Origin: Agromyces sp. H17E-10 | GTDB taxonomy: Bacteria; Actinomycetota; Actinomycetes; Actinomycetales; Microbacteriaceae | Length of the DNA stretch: 64,000 bases | Reading direction: 5' to 3' | NCBI RefSeq assembly: GCF_022919715.1 | Contig: NZ_CP095042.1 | Coordinates: forward strand, 1,674,001 to 1,738,000 | Shown here: positions 23,529 to 33,973 of the stretch, in pieces | Layout: every line of letters starts with the position of its first letter | Numbering within the stretch: the stretch's first letter is position 1 | Program-made: the position numbers and the translations under genes | Notes under the pieces: generated by a model | What the model saw: only the letters and a program-made list of their open reading frames with translations | What the model was told of the DNA's origin: nothing | Databases searched by the model: none

Positions 23529-24941
23529 TCAGCGCGACGCGAGCAGCCCGGCCAGCCAGCGGCCGCTGTCCTTCACGATGCGCTCCTGCGTGTCGTAGTC
23601 GACGCGCACGATGCCGAACCGCTTCGAGTAGCCGTAGCCCCACTCGAAGTTGTCGAGCAGCGACCAGACGAGGTAGCCGCGCAGGTCGACATCGCGGTCC
23701 ATCGCACGCCGTGCCGCGGCGAAGTGCCGCTGCAGGTAGTCGACGCGTTCGGCGTCGTGCACGCGCGGCCCGTCGGGCCCGGGCGTCACCACATCGGCGA
23801 ATGCCGCACCGTTCTCGGTGATCATGAGCGGCTGATCGGGGAACTGCGCGGCGAGCGAGACGAGCAGGTCCTCGAGGCCGTCGGGGGCGATGTTCCAGCC
23901 CATGTCGGTGTACGGGCCCGCCTGCGGCAGGAACTCGACGTGCTCGCTGCCGGGCCACGGCGTGCCGCCGACGTCCTTGTGGCCGTCGTTTCGGCTGCGC
24001 TCGCTCGTGCCGTCCCACATCGCGACGGTCACGGTCGAGTAGTAGTTGACGCCGAGCACGTCGAGCGGCTGGTGCACGAGGCCGAGGTCGCCGTCGCGCA
24101 CGAACGACCAGTCGGTGACCGCAGCGGTGTCGGCGATGAGGTCGTCGTCGTAGCGGCCGAGCAGCATCGGGCTCGTGAACGCGCGGTTCGCGAGCGCGTC
24201 GATGCGGCGGGTCGCCTCGGCGTCGCCGCCGCGGATGACGTGGAAGTTGAGCGTCACCGACACGTCGGGGTCGTTCGTGGCGTGTTCGCGGATGACCGGC
24301 ACCGCAAGCCCGTGCGCGAGGTTCAGGTGGTGCACCGCGGCGAGTGCGGCAGCGCCGTCGGTGCGCCCCGGCGCGTGCGCGCCCGAACCGTAGCCGAGGT
24401 ACGCCGAGCACCACGGCTCGTTGAGCGTGGTCCACGTGTGCACGCGGTCGCCGAGCGCGTCGACGGCGTGCCCCGCGTACTCGGCGAAGCGCAGCGCGGT
24501 GTCGCGGTTCGTCCAGCCGTCGGCGTCCTCGAGCTCCTGCGGCAGGTCCCAGTGATAGAGCGTGGCGATGGGCCGGATGCCGCGGTCGAGCAGCCCGTCG
24601 ACGAGCCGCGAGTAGAAGTCGACGCCGGCGGGGTTCGGCCGATCTCCCGCGCCCGGCAGCAGTCGCGACCACGAGAGCGAGAAGCGGTACGCCTCGAGGC
24701 CCAGCGACGCCATGAGGTCGAGGTCGGACTCGAGCCGGTGGTAGTGGTCGCACGCGACGTCGCCGGTGTCGCCGTTCCAGGTGCGGCCCGGCGTTCGGCT
24801 GAACGTGTCCCAGATCGACGGCGTGCGCCCGTCTTCGTTCGCGGCCCCCTCGATCTGGTACGACGCCGTCGCCGAGCCGATCACGAAGCCGGGCGGGAAG
24901 ACGAGGCCGCCCGGCGCCTCGGTACGATCTGCGCTGCTCAT
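23529..24941 (-). CDS. Beta-glucosidase, glycoside hydrolase family 1
   Basis: 470 residues, the normal GH1 length. The N-terminal signature [19 protein letters not shown] is at about 16-34. The acid/base is Glu175 in [10 protein letters not shown] and the nucleophile Glu376 in MITENGAAF; the C-terminal [18 protein letters not shown] block binds substrate. The start is ATG 24941, with GGGGAGAG placed 7 bases upstream; GTG directly before it is the alternative. No signal peptide, so it acts on imported disaccharides in the cytoplasm. Glutamate dehydrogenase lies 30 bases upstream in the same direction, probably by chance rather than a pathway link. Confidence 0.93.
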   Translation of the reverse strand: MSSADRTEAPGGLVFPPGFVIGSATASYQIEGAANEDGRTPSIWDTFSRTPGRTWNGDTGDVACDHYHRLESDLDLMASLGLEAYRFSLSWSRLLPGAGDRPNPAGVDFYSRLVDGLLDRGIRPIATLYHWDLPQELEDADGWTNRDTALRFAEYAGHAVDALGDRVHTWTTLNEPWCSAYLGYGSGAHAPGRTDGAAALAAVHHLNLAHGLAVPVIREHATNDPDVSVTLNFHVIRGGDAEATRRIDALANRAFTSPMLLGRYDDDLIADTAAVTDWSFVRDGDLGLVHQPLDVLGVNYYSTVTVAMWDGTSERSRNDGHKDVGGTPWPGSEHVEFLPQAGPYTDMGWNIAPDGLEDLLVSLAAQFPDQPLMITENGAAFADVVTPGPDGPRVHDAERVDYLQRHFAAARRAMDRDVDLRGYLVWSLLDNFEWGYGYSKRFGIVRVDYDTQERIVKDSGRWLAGLLASR

Positions 24942-24971
24942 CACGGCTCTCCCCTGCTCTGCGGTCCGGGC

Positions 24972-26969
<1,998 letters not shown>

Positions 26970-27054
26970 CTAGCAGCAGCCATCTCCGGCGTCTGCGAGG
27001 ATCGCGACCGCACCGCCTGCCACGGGCACGCAGCCGGTCTGCGAGGATCGGAGC

Positions 27055-27996
27055 ATGGCTGCCACGCTCCTCGTCTCCGTGCCCGGCACCACCCTGCGCG
27101 ATGCGCTCGGCACTCCGCCCGACGGTGCCGAAGTCGTCGTGTGGGACCTCGATTCGCCCCCGCCCGCCGCGCATGTCGACATCGTGGTGCCGCCGTACAT
27201 GGGCACGTCCGACCGGCTCGGCGCACTCGCCGACGTGACGACGCGCCTCGTGCAGTCGCAGTCGATCGGCTACGACGACATCGCCGCGGCCCTGCCGCCC
27301 GGGCACGTGTTCGCGAACGCCGCGAGCGTGCACGAGCCGTCGACCGCGGAGCTCGCGCTCGCGCTCGTGCTGGCCTCGCAGCGCGGCATCCCCGATTTCG
27401 TGCGCGCGGCGGCCGAGCCGACGGAAGCCGGCCCCGGCAGGTGGGCGCCCGCCCGGCATGCGAGCCTCGCCGACCGACGCGTGCTGATCGTCGGGTACGG
27501 CGGCGTCGGCCGGGCGATCGAGGCGCGCCTCGAGCCGTTCGAGGTCGAGATCACGCGGGTCGCGGGTCACGCGCGCGACGACGAGCGGGGCCGCATCCAC
27601 GGCGTCGACGAACTGCCGGGGCTGCTGCCCGAAGCCGACATCGTGATCGTCGGCGTGCCGCTCAACGACGCGACGACGGGGCTCGTCGACGCCGCCTTCC
27701 TCGCGGCACTTCCCGACGGCGCGCTCGTCGTGAACGTCGCACGCGGCATGGTCGCCGACACCGATGCGATCCTCGCCGAGGCGCGCACGGGCCGGCTGCG
27801 TTTCGCGCTCGACGTCACGGAGCCCGAGCCGCTGCCCGACGGCCACCCGCTCTTCGCGCTGCCGAACGTGCTCGTCACGCCGCACGTGGGCGGCGCCTCG
27901 ACCGCGATGATGCCGCGCATGGCGCGCCTCCTGCGTCGTCAGATCGAGCGGATGCTGCGCGGCGACGAGCCCGAGAACGTGGTGCTGCGCAGCTGA
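27055..27996 (+). CDS. D-isomer-specific 2-hydroxyacid dehydrogenase
   Basis: 313 residues. The NAD-binding domain carries VLIVGYGGVGRAIEARL (GxGxxG, about 143-157). The catalytic residues of the family are visible: Arg in NVARGMVAD, Glu in DVTEPEPLPDGHPL and His in VTPHVGG. Residues 1-100 form the substrate-binding domain. It reduces a 2-oxoacid to a D-2-hydroxyacid with NAD(P)H, or the reverse. The exact acid (glyoxylate, phosphoglycerate or other) cannot be chosen from sequence. It ends 9 bases from the stop of the convergent lipoprotein gene. Confidence 0.9.
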   Translation: MAATLLVSVPGTTLRDALGTPPDGAEVVVWDLDSPPPAAHVDIVVPPYMGTSDRLGALADVTTRLVQSQSIGYDDIAAALPPGHVFANAASVHEPSTAELALALVLASQRGIPDFVRAAAEPTEAGPGRWAPARHASLADRRVLIVGYGGVGRAIEARLEPFEVEITRVAGHARDDERGRIHGVDELPGLLPEADIVIVGVPLNDATTGLVDAAFLAALPDGALVVNVARGMVADTDAILAEARTGRLRFALDVTEPEPLPDGHPLFALPNVLVTPHVGGASTAMMPRMARLLRRQIERMLRGDEPENVVLRS

Positions 27997-28005
27997 GCCG
28001 GCCGA

Positions 28006-29595
28006 TCAGCGGGTCCAGGTTCCGAGCCCGTTGCCGTCGAAGAACTGCACGGTCATCGCCGACTCCCCTGAACGCCCGAGTTCGAACGTCACCGACGAGC
28101 GCGAGCCCTCGGGCGCGTTCTCCCCGCTCGGCGTGAAGGCGAATACGTCGCCGTCCCACGGTTCGAGCGGCACCTCGTAGCCGCCGTCGGGCCCGAGTCG
28201 CACCACGAGGGAGTCGCCGGCGACCACCACCTCGGCCGGTCCGAAGTACTCGTTCGACCACGTGCCGGCGTACGACTCGAGCGGCGCCGTCGGCGGGGCC
28301 GGAGAGGTGGGCGGCGTCGCGTCGACGAGGTCTCCCGCCGGCTCGCGGTAGTGCGCGAGCGCCGCTCCATACGCCTCGACCCAGTCGCGGGTCGACTCGC
28401 CGTACTGCACGAGGTCGAGGAACTCGCTCACGATCGCCTCGGCCGCGCCGACCGGCGCCCCGTTCGTGAGGGCGACGACGCCGAGCCCGAGCGAGGGCAC
28501 GAGTTGGAAGTTCGTGCCCGCGCCGAGCACGAAGGCGCCCGAGTGCGAGGCCGTCGCGCGACCGCTCGTCTGCGTGCCGACGTTGAATCCGTAGCCGTAC
28601 GACCCCGATCGCATGCCGGGCACGTCAGACGGGGCCGAGGTCACCTGCGGGCGCATCGCCGCCGCCAGGTCGGCCGCGTCGATGAGCGTCTCGCCGTCGA
28701 CGACGCCGTCGGCCAGCACGAACTCCATCCACTTGGCGAGGTCGACGACGTTCGAGCTCACACCGCCCGCGGGCGACTGCGCGTCGGGGTCGCGTTCGTA
28801 GAGCGGCTGGAACTCGCCGTCGACGAGCGCGTGCAACGCCGCGCGGTCGTCGCGGGCGACGAAGTCGTCGTGGCGCGAGCTCGTCGAGGTCATGCCGAGC
28901 GGCTCGTAGAGCTCGCGTTCCGAGAGCGTCTCCCAGTCGACGCCCGCGGCGTTCGCGACGGCCTCGGCGCCCGTGGTCATGCCGAAGTTGGCGTAGCCGT
29001 AGCTGGTGCGGAACGGGTTCAGCGGCTGGTACCGCAGGTGGTCGATGACGTATTCGCGGTCGTAGCCGATGTCTTCGAGGTCGTCGCCCGCGGCGAGCGG
29101 GAGGCCCGACCGGTGGGCGTAGAGGTCGCCGACCGTGAGGTGTTCGGTGACCCATGGGTCGGCGAGGGCGAAGCCGGGCAGCAGCGGCGCGACGGGGGTG
29201 TCCCAGCCGACGACGCCGTCGGTGACCTGCGTCGCGACGACGGTCGCCCCGATCGGCTTCGACATCGACGCCACCTGGAACACCGTCTCCGCATCGACGG
29301 GGTCGTCCTCCCCGACCTTCTTGACCCCGAACCCGTCGGCGAACACCGTCTCGCCGTCGTGCACGACCGCGACCGCCGCGCCGGGCACGCCCGTCTCGTC
29401 GAGTACGCGCTCGATGAGATCGGGCAGCGACTCGATCGCCGAGTCGAGGCCGCCCTCGGCGAGCTCGACGGCGTCGGCGGGCGGCGCGTCGCCGAGCTCG
29501 ATCCTCGGCGCGTACGGCGGAGCCGCTGTGCATCCGGCGAGTGCTGCGGCCACGATCACCATGACCGGTAGTACGGCGATTCGGATGACGCGCAT
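28006..29595 (-). CDS. Beta-lactamase-fold serine hydrolase, lipoprotein
   Basis: 529 residues with a lipoprotein signal (VMVIVAAALAGC, lipid cysteine at 22). The class C beta-lactamase/penicillin-binding fold shows SMSK with Ser110 and Lys113, YGYAN as the YxN motif, and HSGAF as the third motif. A C-terminal beta domain (about 430-529, SYAGTWSNEYFGPAEV to the end) resembles the lipocalin-like extension of family S12 hydrolases. GGAGGAA precedes the ATG at 29595. It should act at the outer face of the membrane as an esterase, D-peptidase or beta-lactam hydrolase; which one is open. Confidence 0.88.
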   Translation of the reverse strand: MRVIRIAVLPVMVIVAAALAGCTAAPPYAPRIELGDAPPADAVELAEGGLDSAIESLPDLIERVLDETGVPGAAVAVVHDGETVFADGFGVKKVGEDDPVDAETVFQVASMSKPIGATVVATQVTDGVVGWDTPVAPLLPGFALADPWVTEHLTVGDLYAHRSGLPLAAGDDLEDIGYDREYVIDHLRYQPLNPFRTSYGYANFGMTTGAEAVANAAGVDWETLSERELYEPLGMTSTSSRHDDFVARDDRAALHALVDGEFQPLYERDPDAQSPAGGVSSNVVDLAKWMEFVLADGVVDGETLIDAADLAAAMRPQVTSAPSDVPGMRSGSYGYGFNVGTQTSGRATASHSGAFVLGAGTNFQLVPSLGLGVVALTNGAPVGAAEAIVSEFLDLVQYGESTRDWVEAYGAALAHYREPAGDLVDATPPTSPAPPTAPLESYAGTWSNEYFGPAEVVVAGDSLVVRLGPDGGYEVPLEPWDGDVFAFTPSGENAPEGSRSSVTFELGRSGESAMTVQFFDGNGLGTWTR

Positions 29596-29753
29596 GGCGT
29601 TCCTCCCCCGTTCGCGCCGGACTGACCGAGCCCCGGCTCCCCCCATGAAGCGACGAGCGCAGCCTAGCGTCCGGCCCGGCCCCGGCGCACGACCGGCACC
29701 CTCCCGGTGCGATCGTGCCCGGGCGTCCGGGCCCGAGCGTCCAGGCCCAGGCG

Positions 29754-30722
29754 TCAGGCGGAGGCGTCGGCGAGCGCCGTCAGCTCCGCGTCGCTGAGTT
29801 CGAGCTGGATCGAGGCGAGCAGGTCGCCGAGCTGCTCGACGTTGCGGGCGCTCGCGATGGGCGCGACGACGGTCGGCTGCTGCCGCAGCCAGGCGAGCGA
29901 CACGGCGGCGACCGATGCGCCGTGTGCCGCGGCGACCTCGTCGAGCGCGGCGAGCACCCGGTCGCCGCGCTCGCCGAGGTACGGCGCGGCGCCGCCCGCG
30001 CGCACGCTCGCCCCATCGGCGGTGACGTCGGCCTCTGTGCGGTACTTGCCGGCGAGGAACCCCTTCGCGAGCGAGAAGTAGGGGAAGACCGCGAGCCCCT
30101 CGCGCTCGGCGCGTTCGCGCAGGCCGTTCGACTCGAAGTCGCGCTCGACGAGGTTGTAGTGCGGCTGCAGGGCGACCGCACGGTGGAAGCCGTTCGCCTC
30201 GGTGACCCGGAACCACTCGTCGATGCGCTCGGGCGAATAGTTCGAGATGCCGATGGCCCGCACCTTGCCGGCGTCGACGAGCGCCGAGAACGCCCCGACC
30301 GTCTCCTCGAGCGGCACCTCGGCGTCGTCGAAGTGGGCGTAGTAGAGGTCGATGACGTCGGTGCCGAGACGGTGCAGCGAAGCGTCGGCCGCCGCACGCA
30401 CGTTGGCGGCGGCGAGGCCCGGGTACTCGGGGTGCGTGCTCACCTTGGTCGCGATGACCACGTCGTCGCGCGAACCGCGGGCCGCGATCCATTCGCCGAT
30501 GAGCCGCTCGCTGTCGCCGCCGGTGTTGCCGGGCACCCAGGCCGAATAGCCGTCGGCGGTGTCGACGAAGTTCGCCCCGTCCGCGACGAACGCGTCGAGC
30601 ACGGCGAACGTCGCATCGCGGTCGGCGGTCCAGCCGAACACGTTCGTGCCGAGCGACAGCGGCGCGATCTCGAGGTCGGATGCGCCGATGCGGGCGCGGG
30701 CGGCGGTGGCGGTCTCGGTCAC
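29754..30722 (-). CDS. Aldo/keto reductase
   Basis: 322 residues, the family's usual barrel length. The catalytic tetrad region is visible: Asp and Tyr in NFVDTADGYSAW, Lys in IATKVS, and the strand DVIDLYYAHFDD where the classical histidine would sit. Cofactor binding shows in IGISNYSPERIDEW and at the end in PIASARNVEQLGDLL. GTG 30722 gives VTETATAARARIGASDLEIAPLSLGTN, matching family N-termini; GGAGC lies upstream. It reduces an aldehyde or ketone with NADPH. The substrate is unknown. Short tandem GCGTCC-GGCCC repeats follow its stop (29718-29756). Confidence 0.9.
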   Translation of the reverse strand: MTETATAARARIGASDLEIAPLSLGTNVFGWTADRDATFAVLDAFVADGANFVDTADGYSAWVPGNTGGDSERLIGEWIAARGSRDDVVIATKVSTHPEYPGLAAANVRAAADASLHRLGTDVIDLYYAHFDDAEVPLEETVGAFSALVDAGKVRAIGISNYSPERIDEWFRVTEANGFHRAVALQPHYNLVERDFESNGLRERAEREGLAVFPYFSLAKGFLAGKYRTEADVTADGASVRAGGAAPYLGERGDRVLAALDEVAAAHGASVAAVSLAWLRQQPTVVAPIASARNVEQLGDLLASIQLELSDAELTALADASA

Positions 30723-30899
30723 GTGTGCTCCAGTCGGGTCGATGGACGGCAGGGGTCGGCATCGGCGAGGTGGACCCGCCGGCAGTGACCACAACCACGA
30801 CGCCGGGACGGTATTCCCCGTGTTGCGCACGATGACGCCTGCGCGATGGGCTCGCGCGGGCATAGGCTCGAAGGTGACGCCAACCGACGGAAGGTCGAC

Positions 30900-31985
30900 A
30901 TGCCCGTTTCGGCAGAACCCCGCGTGGCCCTCTACTTCGACTTCGACAACATCGTCATCTCGCGGTACGACCAGCTCCACGGCGACTTCGCCTACCGAAA
31001 AGACACCTCGCGGTCGAAGGCCCCGGCCGCGGGCACGAAGACCGCCGAGAAGCTGCGCGAGGCGACGGTCGACATCGACGCCGTGCTCGACTTCGCCGCC
31101 ACGTTCGGCACGATCGCGATCGCCCGCGCCTACGCCGACTGGTCGACGCCCGTGAACGCGAGCTACCGCGGCCAGCTCATCGACCGCGCCGTCGACCTCG
31201 TGCAGCTGTTCCCGCTGTCGGCGACGAAGAACGGCGCCGACATCCGGCTCGCGGTCGACGCCGTCGAGGACATGTTCCGCATCGACGACCTCTCGCACAT
31301 CGTGATCGTCGCGGGCGACTCCGACTACGTGGCGCTCGCGCAGAAGGCGAAGCGGCTCGGCCGCTACGTCGTCGGCATCGGGGTCGCCGGCGGCACGAGC
31401 CGGGCCCTCACGGCGGCGGTCGACGAGTTCGCCGACTACGACGCGCTGCTCACGACCGACGCGGCCGTCGACGAGTCCGAAGCCGATTCGCCCGCGGCAG
31501 CACCCGAACCCGCGCCGAACCGCCGCCGGCGCTCGGGCACGAGCAAGCCGGATGCCGCGGCCGACGCCGAGCCCGAGGCATCCGCACCCGAGAAGACGTC
31601 GAAGAGCGGCTCGAGGCGCCGCGCGAAGTCCGAGCCCACCGAACCCGCCGAGCCGGCAGCGCCCGCCGAACCGGTCGAGCGCCCGTCGGCTCGCGTGCTG
31701 CAGTTCGTCGCGCCGACCGACCCGTCGGAGGCCGAACCGACGGGCAGCCCGCGCAACCCCGGCCGCCTGCTGCAGAAGGCGATCGAGCTGCTGCACTCGA
31801 AGAACGACGAGGAGTGGCAGTCGTCGAGCGCCGTCAAGAACCAGATGCTGCGCATGGACCCGTCGTTCCAGGAGCGGCGGCTCGGGTTCGCGTCGTTCAC
31901 CGACTTCCTGAAGTCGCGCGGCGGCGTCGTCGAGCTCGACGAGACGGGCCGGGGGCGGGTGCGAATCCGGCCGAAGAAGGACTGA
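30900..31985 (+). CDS. NYN-domain (PIN-like) protein with C-terminal OST-HTH/LOTUS domain
   Basis: 361 residues from ATG 30900 (GGAAGG upstream). The NYN nuclease-like domain (about 8-180) starts with RVALYFDFDNIVISR and has IAIARAYADWS and HIVIVAGDSDYVALAQKAK, which hold the acidic residues of the PIN-like metal site. A Pro/Ala/Glu-rich linker with basic patches follows (about 190-275). The end (about 282-361, RLLQKAIELLHSKND to RVRIRPKKD) fits the OST-HTH/LOTUS RNA-binding fold. The combination is known from bacterial LabA/DUF88 proteins and suggests RNA cleavage or regulation. No direct target is visible. Confidence 0.88.
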   Translation: MPVSAEPRVALYFDFDNIVISRYDQLHGDFAYRKDTSRSKAPAAGTKTAEKLREATVDIDAVLDFAATFGTIAIARAYADWSTPVNASYRGQLIDRAVDLVQLFPLSATKNGADIRLAVDAVEDMFRIDDLSHIVIVAGDSDYVALAQKAKRLGRYVVGIGVAGGTSRALTAAVDEFADYDALLTTDAAVDESEADSPAAAPEPAPNRRRRSGTSKPDAAADAEPEASAPEKTSKSGSRRRAKSEPTEPAEPAAPAEPVERPSARVLQFVAPTDPSEAEPTGSPRNPGRLLQKAIELLHSKNDEEWQSSSAVKNQMLRMDPSFQERRLGFASFTDFLKSRGGVVELDETGRGRVRIRPKKD

Positions 31986-32020
31986 GGTTTCGAGACGCCT
32001 CGTTCGTCGGCCCCTCGACC
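31986..32020 (+). repeat. REP-like element, degenerate copy
   Basis: GGTTTCGAGACGCCTCGTTC and then GGCCCCTCGACC keep the conserved ends of the family. It follows the stop of the NYN gene directly. Confidence 0.55.
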
Positions 32021-32051
32021 GGCGGAGGGCCATCACGAAGGGGAGATCGAG

Positions 32052-33086
32052 ATGAAGGCACTGCAGTACCGCGCGATCGGGCAGGAGCCCGAGCTGGTCG
32101 AGATCGACACGCCCGAGCCGGGGCCGGGCGAGGTGCGGCTCAGGATCACGGCCGCCGGAGCGTGTCACTCCGACAGCTTCATCATGGGGCTGAACGAGGA
32201 GCAGTACGTCTACGGCCTGCCGCTCACGCTCGGCCATGAGGGCGCGGGCGTCGTCGATGCGCTCGGCGAGGGCGTGACGGGCGTCGAGCTCGGCGAGGCC
32301 GTCGCCGTCTACGGACCGTGGGGCTGCGGCCGCTGCGTGCAGTGCGCGCAGGGCAAGGAGAACTACTGCGAGCGCGCCGCCGAGCTCGAGATCCGGCCGC
32401 CGGGCCTCGGCGCACCCGGTGCCATGGCCGAATACATGATCGTGCCCGACGCGAGGTTCCTGCTGCCGCTCGGCGACCTCGACCCGGTCGAGCACGTCGC
32501 CCTCACCGACGCGGGGCTCACGCCGTACCACGCGATCAAGATGTCGCTGCCGAAGCTCGGACCAGGGACGACCGCGGTCGTGATCGGCGCGGGCGGACTC
32601 GGGCACGTCGCGATCCAGATCCTGCGCGCGCTCACGCCCGCGACGGTCATCGCGCTCGACGTCAGCCAGGACAAGCTGCGGCTCGCGACCGAGGTCGGGG
32701 CGCACCACGTGTTCCCCTCCGACGCCGAGGCACCGGCACGCGTCAAGGAGCTCACGGGCGGCCGGGGCGCCGCGGCCGTGTTCGACTTCGTCGCGATCCA
32801 GCCGACGCTCGACGCCGGCCATGCGATGCTCGCCGTCGAGGGCGACCAGGTCATCGTCGGCGTCGGCGCCGGCATGCTGCCCGCCGGCATGCTCATGACC
32901 CCGTACGACGCGACGGTGCGCTCGCCCTACTGGGGTTCACGGGCCGAGCTCTTCGAGGTGTTCGACCTCGCCCGAGCGGGGCTCGTCAAGATCGAGACGG
33001 AGCGCTTCTCGCTCGACGAGGCGCCCGAGGCGTACCGGCGCCTGCACGACGGCACCCTGCGCGGGCGCGCGGTCGTCGTGCCCTGA
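32052..33086 (+). CDS. Zinc-dependent alcohol dehydrogenase (MDR superfamily)
   Basis: 344 residues. Catalytic zinc ligands are Cys38 in AGACHSDSF, the GHEGAG histidine-glutamate pair (about 61-66) and a later position. The structural zinc site is the four-cysteine loop GCGRCVQCAQGKENYC (about 94-109). The nucleotide fold shows VVIGAGGLGHVAIQIL. It oxidises alcohols or reduces aldehydes with NAD(P). AAGGGGAGAT precedes ATG 32052. A perfect hairpin downstream (33107-33140) separates it from the lactate genes. Confidence 0.92.
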   Translation: MKALQYRAIGQEPELVEIDTPEPGPGEVRLRITAAGACHSDSFIMGLNEEQYVYGLPLTLGHEGAGVVDALGEGVTGVELGEAVAVYGPWGCGRCVQCAQGKENYCERAAELEIRPPGLGAPGAMAEYMIVPDARFLLPLGDLDPVEHVALTDAGLTPYHAIKMSLPKLGPGTTAVVIGAGGLGHVAIQILRALTPATVIALDVSQDKLRLATEVGAHHVFPSDAEAPARVKELTGGRGAAAVFDFVAIQPTLDAGHAMLAVEGDQVIVGVGAGMLPAGMLMTPYDATVRSPYWGSRAELFEVFDLARAGLVKIETERFSLDEAPEAYRRLHDGTLRGRAVVVP

Positions 33087-33106
33087 CGCGCGGTTCGAGA
33101 CGCGAT

Positions 33107-33140
33107 GCGGATGCCCCGGGGCCGACCCCGGGGCATCCGC
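33107..33140 (+). terminator. Terminator hairpin of the alcohol dehydrogenase, inverted GGATGCC pair
   Basis: A perfect 15-base stem, GCGGATGCCCCGGGG with CCCCGGGGCATCCGC, around CCGA. It starts 20 bases after the stop. Each arm has one GGATGCC heptamer, as in the hairpin at 21055. Confidence 0.85.
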
Positions 33141-33142
33141 TG

Positions 33143-33182
33143 TGTGGTCTGACCACATGTGGTAGCGTGTGGTCAGACCACA
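33143..33182. promoter_or_regulatory. Twin LldR-type operators
   Basis: TGTGGTCTGACCACA (33143-33157) and TGTGGTCAGACCACA (33168-33182) are perfect 15-base palindromes apart from the odd central base, with centres 25 bases apart. A third half-site, TGTGGTA, lies between. The core TGGTCTGACCA agrees with the operator type known for LldR/FadR-family GntR regulators. They lie 35-75 bases before the regulator start, so autoregulation of the lldR-lldD unit is the natural reading. Confidence 0.85.
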
Positions 33183-33216
33183 GGTGGCACCACGACGAGC
33201 GCAGGGAGGCGACCGC

Positions 33217-33918
33217 ATGAGCGAGACGCGCGCGTGGCGCACCGTGCTCGAGCACATCGAGTCGCAGCTCATCGAGGGGCGCCTGCGCCCGGGCGACCGG
33301 CTGCCCGGCGAGCGCGCGCTCTCGGCCGACCTCGGCGTCGGCCGCTCGAGCGTGCGCGAAGCACTGCGGGTGCTGGAGGTGCTCGGGCTCATCCGCACCC
33401 AGGCTGGCTCGGGTCCCAACGCCGGAGCGATCATCATCGCGACGCCATCGGGCGGCATGAGCACCCTCATGCGGCTGCAGGTCGCCGCGAGCGGGTTCCC
33501 GGTCGCCGACATCGTGCGCACGCGACTGCTGCTCGAGAGCACGGTCGCGGGCGAGCTCGCCGAGCGCAGCACCCCCGACCTCGCCGCCGCCGAGCGCCTC
33601 CTCGACGCGATGGACTCCCCCGGGCTCACCCCCGCGGAGTTCCTCGCGCTCGACGCCGAGTTCCACCTCGCACTGGCCGAGGCATCCGGCAACCAGGTCA
33701 TCACGGCCACCATGGCCGGCCTGCGCAGCGGCATCGAGGGGTACGCGCTCGAGGGGCTCGCCCGCATCGACGACTGGCCGACCACCTCCGCTCGCCTGCG
33801 CGGCGAGCACCGCGCAGTCGTCGCCGCGATCCGGGCGGGCGACGCCGACGCTGCCCGCACCCGTATCCACGACCACATCTCGGGGTACTACGCCGAGACC
33901 TTCGTCGACCACCACTGA
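33217..33918 (+). CDS. lldR: FadR-type GntR regulator, LldR-like
   Basis: 233 residues. The wHTH (about 5-70) contains [40 protein letters not shown]. The FCD effector domain (about 95-225) carries the metal-binding set Asp and His in [16 protein letters not shown], His in [10 protein letters not shown] and His in IHDHISGYY. The start is ATG 33217 with AGGGAGG upstream. It is followed 55 bases later by the lactate dehydrogenase gene and preceded by two palindromic operators, which is the arrangement expected of a lactate-responsive repressor. The gene symbol rests on this context. Confidence 0.87.
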   Translation: MSETRAWRTVLEHIESQLIEGRLRPGDRLPGERALSADLGVGRSSVREALRVLEVLGLIRTQAGSGPNAGAIIIATPSGGMSTLMRLQVAASGFPVADIVRTRLLLESTVAGELAERSTPDLAAAERLLDAMDSPGLTPAEFLALDAEFHLALAEASGNQVITATMAGLRSGIEGYALEGLARIDDWPTTSARLRGEHRAVVAAIRAGDADAARTRIHDHISGYYAETFVDHH

Positions 33919-33973
33919 CCCACCACGACCGGCGTCCACCGCCGGCACCGACCCACGAGAGGCACGCACCACG

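Noticed and set aside
29754..32822. A frame of more than 1000 codons running through the aldo/keto reductase
   Set aside because: Only the last 322 codons resemble a protein family. The upstream part is antisense to the NYN and alcohol dehydrogenase genes.
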